From contig JAIOJX010000024.1 in NCBI GenBank assembly GCA_022376925.1, forward strand, positions 167,741,608-167,805,607: 64,000 nt of DNA, in the 5' to 3' direction. Under the pieces are notes generated by a model, which searched no databases, was not told the origin of the DNA, and was given only the letters and a program-made list of their open reading frames with translations. Of this stretch, positions 1 through 9,911 are shown in pieces. Position 1 is the stretch's first letter. Every line of letters begins with the position of its first letter. The stretch is from Tragulus kanchil. Lineage: Eukaryota > Chordata > Mammalia > Artiodactyla > Tragulidae. The position numbers and the translations under genes are program-made.

Positions 1-575
1 ATCTGCCTATTAACTCCTTTCAGTCCCCGGGCAGCGGCAAGCAGTGACTTGGGGATCTAGGTTCCTTCTATCTTGGGGCCCCCTCTGTAAGAATCCTTCT
101 TGAGTATAAATGTTCCATGAAAAAGCATCTAGAGGAGTTCTGCGGTCAAATGCATTTGAGAAATAACACACTTATAACTTCTTTCTTGGAGATTCAAAGT
201 TTTTGTTGGCATAGGAAGGATTGTGACAAATTCCACAGTGAAGAAACCCACTGAACTTTGTTTAACCCATTGTTTATCAATAAGTCCAATTGATTTGGGC
301 ACCAGCCTCCCCTTTGTTTTGCTCTATCAGCTACTAACAACACACAGAACATTCTGTGGGATGGCCTGTGGGAAATCTGAACTTTGGGTCTGAGCAGAGA
401 AATGACATCATCAGGCTTGTGTTTCAGACAGGGAACTCTGGGCTCAGCTGGAAGGATAGTTTGTAAAGGTGAGTGACTCAGAGAAGAGGGTTTTGTCACA
501 GGCCAGGCAATGACAAGGAGCTGAGCCAGGGCAGTGGCAGCCGGGAGGGAGAAGAGAGACTAGAGATTTAACGTG
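1..575. other. Unique sequence, no gene recognised
   Basis: No repeat family or exon is recognisable here. A minus-strand frame of about 100 codons (194-499) has no domain or family resemblance that I can see and is most likely chance. Confidence 0.5.
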
Positions 576-950
576 TCCTATTCTGATGGAGATGCCATAA
601 CAGAATACCACAGGCTGGGCAGCTTAAACAGCGGACACTGATTTCTCACAGTGTGGGAGGCTGGGAAGTCCAAGATCAAGATTCCGGCAGGTTTGGTTTG
701 GGGCGGGGCTCTCTTTCTGGCCTGTAGACGGCCAGCTTCTGGCTGTGTCCCCATGGGGTGGAGAGAGACCTCTCCTTCTTCCTGTGGGGCACTAATCCCA
801 TCAGGGGGCTCCACCCCCACGAGCTGGTCTAACCCTCATCAGCTCCTGAAGGTCCACCTTCCAACCCCGGCACAGTCATCACTGCGGGGGGTTAGGGCTT
901 CCGTGCACACTCTTTGGGGGGACAGTCAGTTCACAGCAAGATATTTCGGC
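576..950. repeat. Ancient mammalian interspersed repeat (L1M-type 3' motif)
   Basis: The stretch beginning 'gccataacagaataccacag' and continuing through 'ggcttaaac' and 'ggaagtccaagatcaag' matches a very common old mammalian repeat that I recall as an L1M-type 3' fragment. The exact subfamily and strand are not certain. A more diverged relative lies at 15500-15890. Open frames on both strands across this stretch are shadows of the repeat. Confidence 0.55.
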
Positions 951-1308
951 AGTAGAATTCCTTGGCCTCAGTGGGCAAGTGAGGGTGGAAATGAAACTAT
1001 CCGCACCGTCTCTCCTGTGCGACAGGGAAGACTCGATGCTGAGAGCGGAGGCAGACAGCTCGAGACTCGGAGGAGGATGGTGAGTCTCTGAGGAGGAAAG
1101 TCTTTTCAGGGGGAGGGTGTGAGAAAGCAGAGCGGGGAGCTCAGGGCGGAGTCTTCGAGAAACACCCCTCAGGGAGGGCCTGGAATGAGCGCGCAGAGGC
1201 AGGAGAAGGGCTGGGACAGCCTGTCTCAGAGGCCGTGGAGAAGCGCGTTTCCAGTGCACTATCCTGTGCCTAATGGGTAACTAGCGAGAAGCTGTGCTAT
1301 AATACAGG
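951..1308. other. GC-rich unique sequence
   Basis: G-rich, with scattered CpGs. Open frames run on both strands (651-1091 plus, 879-1259 minus) but neither resembles a known protein. I see nothing that supports a gene. Confidence 0.4.
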
Positions 1309-1438
1309 GGGCTGGATGGGAAGTGGGGAGGAAGGTTCAGGAGGGAGAGCTTTCATTGAAGGTACAGCAGAAAACCAGCACAACATTGGAAAGCAATTAT
1401 CCTCCAATTACAAAAAAAATAAAAAGAATAAAAAAGAA
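1309..1438 (+). mobile_element. L1 3' end, ruminant type, 5'-truncated
   Basis: The G-rich stretch 'gggaagtggggaggaaggttc' is followed by 'ggaaagcaattatcctccaa' and an A-rich tail. This is the usual 3' end of bovine-type L1 on the plus strand. Only about 130 bp are present, so it is a severely 5'-truncated copy. Confidence 0.65.
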
Positions 1439-2039
1439 GACCAGGGCAGGTATTAAATATTGCACAGCAGTCTTCTAGGAAAGAGGATACGAAACCACCA
1501 CTGAACTTGATTGGCATTTAAGAGCACAGTGTTATAGAGTGGGGAAGCGGAAACTGACCTCGAGGGCGAGAGAGGCAACAGAGACGGCGAGGGTGGACCC
1601 TCCTCTGGGGTGTTTGGCCAAATGGGAGAGAACAGGGGGAGGGTTTGAGGGGAAAGAGTTCCGGTGGGAGGAAGCCAAGACTAAGAGAGAGACCGAGGAG
1701 ACCAGAGGAGAGGGGCCTGGGAGAGGGAGAAGGAAGCCCTTGCCTCTGAGGGGAGGGCCGCAGGCAACATGGAGAGTAATGCAGAGAAAACGTGAGGGCA
1801 AGGCTGGAGAACGCTGTGAATTTCCTTTGTTTCTAGAGATGTAGACAGGAGGAGCATCTGTCAGGAGACAGAAGGGGAAGAAGGGATGCGTAAGAGAGGG
1901 CCTTCTGAGGAGCTGCCACCAAGCTTCCGAAACTTGCTTTATAAGCAGATTGCTTTCCAGAATGGAAGCATCTTTATTGCTTCTGCTGATCATGACTCGT
2001 AATATTGGTCAAAATTCGAATTATTCCCAAATACAGACA
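1439..2039. other. Purine-rich unique sequence
   Basis: The plus strand is strongly purine-rich (GGGAGA-type runs) between about 1540 and 1760, which creates overlapping open frames on both strands. No family is recognised. Confidence 0.4.
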
Positions 2040-2340
2040 GATGACAGTGAAAATTGAAAGTTGCCTATAATCTCACATCCTAGAAATAACCTGTTAGGTA
2101 TGCCTCTTTCCAGGTTCCAGATTCCTCGATCTGTCTCTGTCTCTCTCTCCTTCTCCATGCTTCTCTCTTGCAGTTTTGTTGCAAAAACAGGATCATGCCT
2201 CCTGCTTTGCACCTTGCTTTAAAAATCAGTTCTGGGCACCTCGGCATGTCTATTCATATGATTTCTACCTTCTCATCATTTTAATGGTTACATCGCCTTC
2301 CATTTTGTGAATATATCATGAAGACTTCCATTCCTTAAAT
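2040..2340 (-). repeat. Possible old L1-type 3' fragment
   Basis: Phrases such as 'catttt-aatggttacatcgcc' and 'ttccattttgtgaatatatc' resemble the antisense 3' region of old L1 elements (site of the 'tggctgcatagtattccat' motif). Divergence is high and the family call is tentative. Confidence 0.3.
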
Positions 2341-3261
2341 TACATGATTTAAAAAGTTTTAAAGGCCATGTGCGGCTACAATAGACTCTAGTATATATAC
2401 TAGAAACACACAAAAATTTCTGAAGACAGAAAACAGCCATAGGCTCTGCTCTCATCTTGGAAAATAATTCTGTTATCTACAGCTGTTCCTACTATGATTC
2501 CTTTAGGAGCTGTTTGTTCTCATTTTTATAGTTCAACATAGTTTCTGTATCATAATTCTCAGAACAATCACTTTTTATAATATGTTATATTTTATTTTAA
2601 AATGACAGCACACTGCCTCTTCATAGAAGACATTCGGGACAACTCAGTCTTACAAGTGCGTGACATTCCTCCAGAAGGGCATAACCTGAATCTAATGATG
2701 ACAAAATACCAGACAAACCCACTCTGAGGGCATTTCTATAAAATAACTAGCCACTCTTGCAACTTTTCTGTGATTCTGAAGTGATATCTAAAAAAAATTC
2801 TGGATGGACATATAAAATGTAACTCTTTCATTTTTATTATTGCCAAAAGACTTAGATACGTATTTTGAAATGTTTACTTGGAAATGGTTGACTCATGACT
2901 CATTAACCTTTAGAAAAATCACAAAAATTTAGCTTTTTCTTGAGTGTTGCTGATCACTCACTCTCTTTCAAGCTCAGTTCCGGTGACACACAAGCAGTGT
3001 ACACTCACCCACACTTACTCACTCTCACTGAGCATGTCCATCTGTCCACTAACTTCCCAAACATCAAAAGGACTGTGTGCATCCAATCTGCTTGACCATG
3101 GTGTGTGTCTGCAGCATTTCAGGGTCAGATCCATCATTGTAGACGTGTTCCGTAAACTCCACATTTCGTCGTCACCCCTTCCTACAGTGATGATATAAAG
3201 TACATGTCGACTTGAATATTTCTTTCTTTCCTCTCAATCTGAAGAAGGTTGTCTGCATGCT
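2341..3261. other. AT-rich unique sequence
   Basis: AT-rich, no recognisable gene or repeat. A CACTCA-rich patch near 2950-3030 produces a short open frame without family resemblance. Confidence 0.4.
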
Positions 3262-3270
3262 TCGACTTTT

Positions 3271-3584
3271 TTTTTTTTTAAAGATTTATTTATTTTTTGG
3301 GGGGTGGGGAGGGAGGGGAGCAGGCGGGCCACTTCTATTGGTCTTTCATTTGTATATTTTCATCCATCTTTGTTCTTTGGCTCGTGTGGGCCTCCCATCA
3401 CGGTGGCCTCTGTTGTCGCAGAGCACTGGCTCTGGGCGCATGCGCTCCAGAGCTCCGGCTGGATCATTGGACACATGGGTCCAGCCTCTCTGCAGCACGT
3501 GGGATCCTCTCAGGCCAGGGATCGAACCGGCGCTCCTTGCACTGCAAGGTGGTGTCCTTACCCACTGGACCACCAGGGAAGCCC
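3271..3584 (-). mobile_element. CHR-like tRNA-derived SINE, young GC-rich subfamily
   Basis: On the minus strand the element starts with the CHR tRNA-like head ('gggcttccctggtggtcca', A box, then a B box of GGTTCGATCCC type). It continues through a CpG-rich body with GCGCATGCGC (3436-3445) and ends in a C-rich stretch and an A/T-rich tail, seen here as T-run, ATTTATTTATT and a G-rich run. The flanks carry a short target-site duplication, 'tcgactttt' at 3262-3270 and 3590-3598, so insertion was by L1-type target-primed reverse transcription. RNA polymerase III promoter boxes appear intact. Confidence 0.8.
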
Positions 3585-3687
3585 ACGCCTCGACTTTTGT
3601 TCCTTGCGTAACACCCTCACTTTTCCCTCTCCCCACTCCCATGTTTAGAAGAGTTTCCTTTTGTCAAAAGTTTTCCAAGACTTTTTT

Positions 3688-3758
3688 TTTAACTTTTATT
3701 TTACTTTTAATTTTTACAGAGTTTTGTTGTTTACAGATATGTATGTTCTCAGATTAGT
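3688..3758 (-). mobile_element. Very short L1 3' end insertion (about 75 bp)
   Basis: A T-rich start followed by 'ttacagagttttgttgttta' is the antisense 3' end seen in the longer L1 fragments of this window (21866, 43897). A perfect 12-bp target-site duplication 'caagactttttt' lies at 3676-3687 and 3759-3770. The element is therefore a complete, extremely 5'-truncated insertion. Confidence 0.65.
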
Positions 3759-3770
3759 CAAGACTTTTTT

Positions 3771-4428
3771 GATATAGAAAGATCGGAGCAGATAGGCTGG
3801 AGGGAAAGGGAAGCACTGTGCCAGAAAATTGAACTCCGGAGTAGTATATTTGGAGGAAGAAAGGGAACAAAAAAGTACTCAGGAAATGTTGCTGGGAGTT
3901 ATGAGTGGGAGAGACAGAAGCAAAAGACTGGAAGTTTTGTTGTTAACCGTTTGGGGACTGTGCTTTTTTACTGTAACTTCATCTAGATAGTGGGTGTATG
4001 AATCTGAAATGTGTAAGGGTTATGCTATTCCTAACCTTTTAGTTGCTTCCTGTCACCTACAAGATAACTTGTAAACCCTTCAGTCTTGTCGCTGGAGCCC
4101 CCTGCTCTGTCCCTGATCTGGCCGCGTAACCTTTTACATCTCTGTGGGAAGCCGCTTGTCCAGCTAAACTGCCTGCCTCCCTGTCCCCCAGCCGTGCTGT
4201 GCAGTGGCTGTCCTCTGTGCCATTTCCATCTTTCTCCCATTTGGAGTCTGGCTCACAAGTCTCTCTTTTTGGAAACTGGTTCGCCTGGAAAGCCTTGGTG
4301 GAGAGGGCGTCTCACTTCCTGGTACCCCTACGGTGCTCCACAGCCAAGCTTCCTCTCTTTACTTTTCATTCTGCCGTCTCTTCTTGTTGGTGACCTTTTC
4401 CTCTGTGTGACTGGCCCCGTATATTCCC
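3771..4428. other. Unique sequence, possible L2-like stretch
   Basis: No gene recognised. The pyrimidine-rich 4090-4260 segment vaguely recalls the 3' part of antisense L2 but is too diverged to assign. Confidence 0.3.
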
Positions 4429-4445
4429 CTGCCCCCAACAGCGCC

Positions 4446-4838
4446 TACTCTGGTGACTGACACTGGTAGGCTGTACGCCTTTCCATGACCTCAGGGGCAG
4501 CCACATTTGACGAAACCACATCCCGCAGCCTGATGTTGGCAGCCAGGGGCTCCCTGAGCTTGGGTTCCCCCTGTCCAGAGAACCGGATGCTGTTACACTT
4601 ATACCACAGCCCCTGCCATCCTTTGATGCACTTAAAAAATGGTTCACAGATAGTCACAAGCACTTTCTGATCCCCTCCCCCATGGCGGTCCCATTGGCCA
4701 AGACCTCAATGATGTTATACTTGCAGGTTTCACCTTTAAGAACAGTGTCATCTTCTCTCCCCCAATACTGTGCACTGACCCCAGGCAGTGGGAACTCAAG
4801 TGCATAATCTGTCTCCTTGCGATCAGCTTCCAATCATG
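4446..4838 (-). pseudogene. Coding-like fragment of unknown identity, frameshifted
   Basis: On the minus strand two open segments join by one frameshift near 4670. The upstream part contains 'GETCKYNIIEVLANGTAMGE' and the downstream part 'ICEPFFKCIKGWQGLWYKC' followed by 'LREPLAANIRLRDVVSSN'. It ends at a stop close to 4445. The composition looks protein-like (Cys, Trp, charged residues) rather than repeat-derived. I do not recognise the family. No clear poly-A lies at the 3' side, so a processed pseudogene is not proven. The fragment is repeated in copy B. Confidence 0.3.
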
Positions 4839-5020
4839 GTACCTTCAGTCCGTTTTTTTTTTAATAACAATTTATTTTTATTAAGATATTTCAGATATAT
4901 TAAGTAATACCTATACTTAAAAATTGTATTTTATAGCAACTTTTAAATAAATCAATAAGCCAGAATGTATTTTTATTATAGATTCTTCCTTTACATGTAG
5001 GAGTCAAAACCTATTCCTGG

Positions 5021-5228
5021 GGCTTCCCTGGTGGTCCAGTGGGTAAGGACACCACCTTGCAGTGCAAGGGGCGCCGGTTCAATCCCTGGCCTGGGAGGAT
5101 CCCACGTGCCGCGGAGCGGCTGGACCCACGTGTCCAATGACCGAGCCGGAGCTCTGGAGCGCATGCGCCCTGAGCCTCCCCCTCCCTCCCCACCCCACCC
5201 CTCAAAAGATAAAAACAAAAACAAAGAA
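5021..5228 (+). mobile_element. CHR-like young SINE, shortened body
   Basis: Begins 'ggggcttccctggtggtcca' with A and B boxes, reaches GCGCATGCGC and then jumps directly to the C-rich and A-rich tail, so roughly 100 bp of the usual body is absent. Target-site duplication 'ctattcctgg' at 5011-5020 and 5230-5239. Inserted in unique AT-rich DNA. Confidence 0.75.
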
Positions 5229-5539
5229 ACTATTCCTGGCTGTTTAATCTTCGAGGCCATTTTAAGGTCTTTCTGGGTGCTTATTTTTCTGCAATGGACA
5301 CTTCGAGCGTTTGGGTATATTCTCTGCCTTCCACGTTAGTCAAAGGAGAGACTTTGTGCTCCCACGTCATCGCTCCCATTACTACCCGCCCGGCTCCTCT
5401 TTACAATGTGAAGTGAAAGTTTTGTAGGCCGTATGCCTGTGCTGAAAGTGTTGCCCCCTCAAGTCAGTCCCCAGCAAGGGCCCTTCTGCCCCAGGTATCA
5501 CTTGTGCCAATAGAATAAGACGGAGTTTAAATCAGAAGT

Positions 5540-5591
5540 GGGCTTCCCTGATGACTCAGACTGTAAAGAATCTGCCAGCAATTCAGGAGGC
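5540..5591 (+). mobile_element. BovA2 SINE head, cut by duplication junction
   Basis: The first 50 bp of the BovA2 seen complete at 6690-6897. The element stops abruptly at the border with copy B of duplication 1, as expected if the border is an artificial join. Confidence 0.75.
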
Positions 5592-5605
5592 CCCTGCCCC
5601 CAACA

Positions 5606-6000
5606 GCGCCTACTCTGGTGACTGACACTGGTAGGCTGCCCATGACCTCAGGGCAGCCACATTTGACGAAACCACATCCCGCAGCCTGATGTTGGCAGCC
5701 AGGGGCTCCCTGAGCTTGGGTTCCCCCTGTCCAGAGAACCGGATGCTGTTACACTTATACCACAGCCCCTGCCATCCTTTGATGCACTTAAAAAATGGTT
5801 CACAGATAGTCACAAGCACTTTCTGATCCCCTCCCCCATGGCGGTCCCATTGGCCAAGACCTCAATGATGTTATACTTGCAGGTTTCACCTTTAAGAACA
5901 GTGTCATCTTCTCTCCCCCAATACTGTGCACTGACCCCAGGCAGTGGGAACTCAAGTGCATAATCTGTCTCCTTGCGATCAGCTTCCAATCATGGTACCT
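5606..6000 (-). pseudogene. Second copy of the unknown coding-like fragment
   Basis: Near-identical to 4446-4838, with a short deletion near its 3' end that changes the last codons. It belongs to duplication 1 and should not be counted as a second locus. Confidence 0.3.
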
Positions 6001-6177
6001 TCAGTCCGTTTTTTTTTTAATAACAATTTATCTTTATTAAGATATTTCAGATATATTAAGTAATACCTATACTTAAAAATTGTATTTTATAGCAACTTTT
6101 AAATAAATCAATAAGCCAGAATGTATTTTTATTATAGATTCTTCCTTTACATGTAGGAGTCAAAACCTATTCCTGGG

Positions 6178-6380
6178 GCTTCCCTGGTGGTCCAGTGGGT
6201 AAGGACACCACCTTGCAGTGCAAGGGGCGCCGGTTCAATCCCTGGCCTGGGAGGATCCCACGTGCCGCGGAGCGGCTGGACCCACGTGTCCAATGACCGA
6301 GCCGGAGCTCTGGAGCGCATGCGCCCTGAGCCTCCCCCTCCCTCCCCACCCCTCAAAAGAAAAAAACAAAAACAAAGAAA
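6178..6380 (+). mobile_element. CHR-like young SINE, duplicate of 5021-5228
   Basis: Same insertion with the same 'ctattcctgg' flanks (from 6168), present again because of duplication 1. It differs by a few bases in the C-rich and A-rich tail. Confidence 0.75.
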
Positions 6381-6689
6381 CTATTCCTGGCTGTTTAATC
6401 TTGAGGCCATTTTAAGGTCTTTCTGGGTGCTTATTTTTCTGCAATGGACACTTCGAGCGTTTGGGTATATTCTCTGCCTTCCACGTTAGTCAAAGGAGAG
6501 ACTTTGTGCTCCCACGTCATCGCTCCCATTACTACCCGCCCGGCTCCTCTTTACAATGTGAAGTGAAAGTTTTGTAGGCCGTATGCCTGTGCTGAAAGTG
6601 TTGCCCCCTCAAGTCAGTCCCCAGCAAGGGCCCTTCTGCCCCAGGTATCACTTGTGCCAATAGAATAAGACGGAGTTTAAATCAGAAGT

Positions 6690-6897
6690 GGGCTTCCCTG
6701 ATGACTCAGACTGTAAAGAATCTGCCAGCAATTCAGGAGGCCCGGGTGCCATTCCTGGGTCAGGAAGACCCCCTGCAGAAAGGGAATGGCCACCCACTCC
6801 AGTATTCTTGCCTGGAGAATTCCATGGACAGAAGCGTCTAATGGGCTACAGTCCATGGGATCACAAAGAGTTGGACACAACTGAGCGACTAACACAC
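6690..6897 (+). mobile_element. BovA2 SINE
   Basis: Complete BovA2: head 'gggcttccctgatgactcag', central 'ccactccagtattcttgcct', and terminal 'ttggacacaactgagcgact'. Short flanking repeat 'tcagaag' at 6682-6688 and 6904-6910. It interrupts the probable LTR near its 3' end. Confidence 0.85.
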
Positions 6898-7014
6898 CGC
6901 GAGTCAGAAGCAAAGGAAAGCTTTATTCTCCAAACAATGAAGGCGTGTGAGCTCTCGCTCTAGAGCACTCAGTCTCCTGAAAAATCCTTGGCAACGGCCA
7001 AATGCAGGGTTCTT

Positions 7015-7425
7015 TTTTTTTTTTTTAAACATTTATTTATTTATTTATTTGGGGGACGTGGGGAAGGAGGGGGACGGGCGGGTCACTTCTATTGGTCTTT
7101 CATTTCTCTATTTTCATCCGTCTTTGTTCTTTGGCTCCTGTGGGTCTCCCATCGCAGTGGCCTCTGTTGTTGCAGAGCGCCGGCTCCGGGCGCATGCGCT
7201 CCAGCGCTCCGGCTCGCTGATTGGACACATGGGCGCATGCGCTCCAGAGCTCGGCTCGGTGATTGGACACATGGGCGCATACGCTCCAGAGCTCCGGCTC
7301 GGTGATTGGACACATGGGCCCAGCCGCTCCACGGCACGTGGGATCCTCCCAGACCAGGGGTCGAACCGGCGGCCCTTGCACGGCAAGGCGGTGTCCTCAC
7401 CCACTGGACCACCAGGGGAGCCCCC
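7015..7425 (-). mobile_element. Young CHR-like SINE with triplicated 43-bp body unit
   Basis: A full element read on the minus strand, with a perfect 14-bp target-site duplication 'aatgcagggttctt' at 7001-7014 and 7426-7439. The body contains three tandem copies of a 42-43 bp unit (7188-7230, 7231-7272, 7273-7315), each with GCGCAT.CGC and 'gattggacacat'. It sits inside the probable LTR. The B box is of the GGTTCGACCCC type. Confidence 0.85.
7188..7315. repeat. 43-bp x3 minisatellite inside SINE
   Basis: Units 7188-7230, 7231-7272 and 7273-7315. The first two keep the full palindrome GCGCATGCGC. The third has an A in place of the second G. Other copies of this SINE in the window have one unit. 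Confidence 0.85.
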
Positions 7426-7839
7426 AATGCAGGGTTCTTGTCAGCAGGAGGGGCAGAGCGCCTCCTGGCTGGGCGAGGGTGGGGTTGCTCAACCCCCCCA
7501 CCCTCAAAAGATAAAACAAAAACAAAGAAACTATTCCTGGCTGTTTAATCTTGAGGCCATTTTAAGGTCTTTCTGGGTGCTTATTTTTCTGCAATGGACA
7601 CTTCGAGCGTTTGGGTATATTCTCTGCCTTCCACGTTAGTCAAAGGAGAGACTTTGTGCTCCCACGTCATCGCTCCCATTACTACCCGCCCGGCTCCTCT
7701 TTACAATGTGAAGTGAAAGTTTTGTAGGCCGTATGCCTGTGCTGAAAGTGTTGCCCCCTCAAGTCAGTCCCCAGCAAGGGCCCTTCTGCCCCAGGTATCA
7801 CTTGTGCCAATAGAATAAGACGGAGTTTAAATCAGAAGT

Positions 7840-8047
7840 GGGCTTCCCTGATGACTCAGACTGTAAAGAATCTGCCAGCAATTCAGGAGGCCCGGGTGCC
7901 ATTCCTGGGTCAGGAAGACCCCCTGCAGAAAGGGAATGGCCACCCACTCCAGTATTCTTGCCTGGAGAATTCCATGGACAGAAGCGTCTAATGGGCTACA
8001 GTCCATGGGATCACAAAGAGTTGGACACAACTGAGCGACTAACACAC
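7840..8047 (+). mobile_element. BovA2 SINE, duplicate of 6690-6897
   Basis: Identical by eye to the first copy, offset 1150. Present because of duplication 2. Confidence 0.85.
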
Positions 8048-8164
8048 CGCGAGTCAGAAGCAAAGGAAAGCTTTATTCTCCAAACAATGAAGGCGTGTGA
8101 GCTCTCGCTCTAGAGCACTCAGTCTCCTGAAAAATCCTTGGCAACGGCCAAATGCAGGGTTCTT

Positions 8165-8576
8165 TTTTTTTTTTTTTAAACATTTATTTATTTATTTATT
8201 TGGGGGACGTGGGGAAGGAGGGGGACGGGCGGGTCACTTCTATTGGTCTTTCATTTCTCTATTTTCATCCGTCTTTGTTCTTTGGCTCCTGTGGGTCTCC
8301 CATCGCAGTGGCCTCTGTTGTTGCAGAGCGCCGGCTCCGGGCGCATGCGCTCCAGCGCTCCGGCTCGCTGATTGGACACATGGGCGCATGCGCTCCAGAG
8401 CTCGGCTCGGTGATTGGACACATGGGCGCATACGCTCCAGAGCTCCGGCTCGGTGATTGGACACATGGGCCCAGCCGCTCCGCGGCACGTGGGATCCTCC
8501 CAGACCAGGGGTCGAACCGGCGGCCCTTGCACGGCAAGGCGGTGTCCTCACCCACTGGACCACCAGGGGAGCCCCC
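8165..8576 (-). mobile_element. Young CHR-like SINE, duplicate of 7015-7425
   Basis: Same insertion, same target-site duplication (8151-8164 and 8577-8590) and same 43-bp triplication (8339-8466). Differs by one T in the tail and a single substitution ('ccgcggcacg' against 'ccacggcacg'). Confidence 0.85.
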
Positions 8577-8962
8577 AATGCAGGGTTCTTGTCAGCAGGG
8601 AGGGGCAGAGCGCCTCCTGGCTGGGCGTAGCTGTGTTGCTCAGAGGTGCTCCAGCCTGAAGCGCCGGTCCCAGCCCAGTGTCTCTGCGCACAGCCTGCCG
8701 CCGCCATCGTGAACTCAAGCGTCCTGCACAGCGCTTCTGCACACGGCCCGACGAGCGGAGGCACCGGGCACCGCATTTTGCGCTCAGCGCGCCCCGCCGC
8801 CATCTTGACGGGCGGAGTTGTCGGCAGCGCCCCGCACGGGTGGCTCAGCTGAGGCGTCCCTGCCGCACTGCACACTGGGAACGCTCGTCTGAAGTTCCGG
8901 GTGCTGTGCCTCCGCACGTGGCTCTCTGGGAGCAAGACAAACGAGGCGACACACAAAGGACA

Positions 8963-9149
8963 AAACCAGGTAGGCTTTACATTTTCCAGATTTTACTTTT
9001 ATTTCCTGGAGATTGTTAATGGACTTTGCTGGTAAGAAACACGCCACAGGGGCACTCAGCCAGGACTTTACACTGAGACACTTTCTCAGTTTGAATTTAG
9101 TTTCTTCCCTCGCTTCCTAACTTTCTGCAAAGAAATCCTCCAAGCCCAA
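8963..9149. other. Unique sequence between LTR and MIR
   Basis: No recognised element. Confidence 0.4.
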
Positions 9150-9228
9150 CAGATTCCTCACTTACTAGCTCTGTGACTGAAAGCCGCTGAGCCTCCTTTT
9201 CCTCATCTGTAGGAAGGGAAATGCTACC
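9150..9228 (+). repeat. MIR SINE fragment
   Basis: 'cttactagctctgtgactga' followed by 'ttttcctcatctgtagg' is the MIR core on the plus strand. It is cut by the SINE insertion at about 9234. Confidence 0.7.
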
Positions 9229-9233
9229 TTTTT

Positions 9234-9560
9234 AAAAAAAAAAAAAAAAAATCCCACTTATTTATTTATTTATTTTTTGGGGGGCGGGATGGGGAGGGAG
9301 GGGGGCGGGCGGGCCACTTCTATTGGTCTTTCATTTCTCTATGTTCATCTGTCTTTGTTCTTCGGCTCCTGTGGGCCTCCCATCGCGGTGGTGTCTGTTG
9401 TCGCAGAGCACTGGCTCTGGGCGCATGCGCTCCAGAGCTCCGGCTCGGACATGGGTTCAGCCGCTCCGCGGCACGTGGGATCTTCCCAGGCCAGGATTCG
9501 AACCGGCGCCCCTTGCACTACAAGGCGGTGTCCTTACCCACTGGACCACCAGGGCAGCCC
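9234..9560 (-). mobile_element. CHR-like young SINE, lacking 13 bp of body
   Basis: Tail at the left (A-run, TTTATTTATT and a G-rich run), tRNA-like head at the right. The minus strand carries a perfect Pol III B box GGTTCGAATCC. The 'gtgattggacacat' segment is shortened ('ggctcggacatggg'). Approximate target duplication 'ctacctttt' / 'ctactttct' near 9224 and 9560. Confidence 0.75.
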
Positions 9561-9665
9561 TACTTTCTTATATATGTAGTCAAAATGCCCTAGCGCTTTT
9601 GCATATAGGAGGAGTTTAAGAGATGTGAAGTCCCTTTCACCTCTTTCTGTCTAAACACCTTACAA

Positions 9666-9842
9666 CAGTGGGCCTCAAATTAAAACGTATAAGGAACACC
9701 TGGGGTCCTTGGGAAGCCTAAACAGACTCCAATGTCCCTTTCCCAGCGTCTGATTCATTGGATCTGGATTGGGCCTTCTGACTAACCGGTGATTCTCACA
9801 CAGGTGGTCGACAGACCACCCTCTGAGAGGTCTTGCTCTAGA
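9666..9842 (+). repeat. MER5A hAT-type DNA transposon remnant
   Basis: Starts 'cagtgggcctcaaa', matching the MER5A terminal repeat. 'aacacctgggg' and 'tctgattcattggatctgg' follow in the expected order, and it ends near 'ccaccctctgagagg'. Non-autonomous and old. Repeated at 10820-10996. Confidence 0.75.
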
Positions 9843-9911
9843 GCGGTGGGATTATGGGAAGGTGGAGCTGGGATGGCCTCTAGAAGCCCTCATTCAGCAC
9901 TCACTCCCCAT

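Larger units (their letters stand above)
4429..6742. repeat. Tandem duplication 1 (about 1.15 kb unit)
   Basis: Copy A 4429-5590, copy B 5592-6742, direct orientation, offset about 1150-1165. Copy B lacks a few bases near its start ('gtacgcctttc' is present only in A) and differs in the lengths of homopolymers and A-rich runs. The junction falls inside a BovA2 SINE ('ttcaggagg' then 'cccctgcccc'). The unit contains a coding-like fragment, a young SINE and the start of a BovA2. Probably an unmerged assembly overlap. Confidence 0.9.
6343..8640. repeat. Tandem duplication 2 (1.15 kb unit)
   Basis: Copy A 6343-7491, copy B 7493-8640, offset about 1150. The last 15 bases of copy A are garbled compared with copy B (G-rich 'gggtggggttgctc' against 'gtagctgtgttgctc'). 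The first 400 bp also belong to copy B of duplication 1, so that segment occurs three times (5193, 6343, 7493). Confidence 0.9.
6655..8962 (-). mobile_element. Probable solo LTR of an endogenous retrovirus, split by SINEs
   Basis: Read on the minus strand, 8962 to 8591 is a CpG-rich U3-like block (about 32 CpGs between 8646 and 8900). It continues across a SINE into a stretch with AATAAA (complement of 6922-6927), then 'gctttcctttgcttctga', and after a BovA2 resumes to about 6655. Without insertions and duplication the element would be about 520 bp, a normal LTR length. No internal retroviral genes are seen, so it would be a solo LTR. U3 holds two ATGGCGGC (YY1-type) motifs at 8697-8710 and 8796-8807. 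The end points TG/CA are guessed and I see no convincing 4-6 bp target duplication. The alternative is a CpG-island promoter. Confidence 0.45.

Noticed and set aside
8240..8956. Minus-strand frame of 238 codons
   Set aside because: It runs through the LTR-like block and the triplicated SINE. The C-terminal part is translated SINE (repeated 'ALERMRPCVQS') and no protein family is visible.
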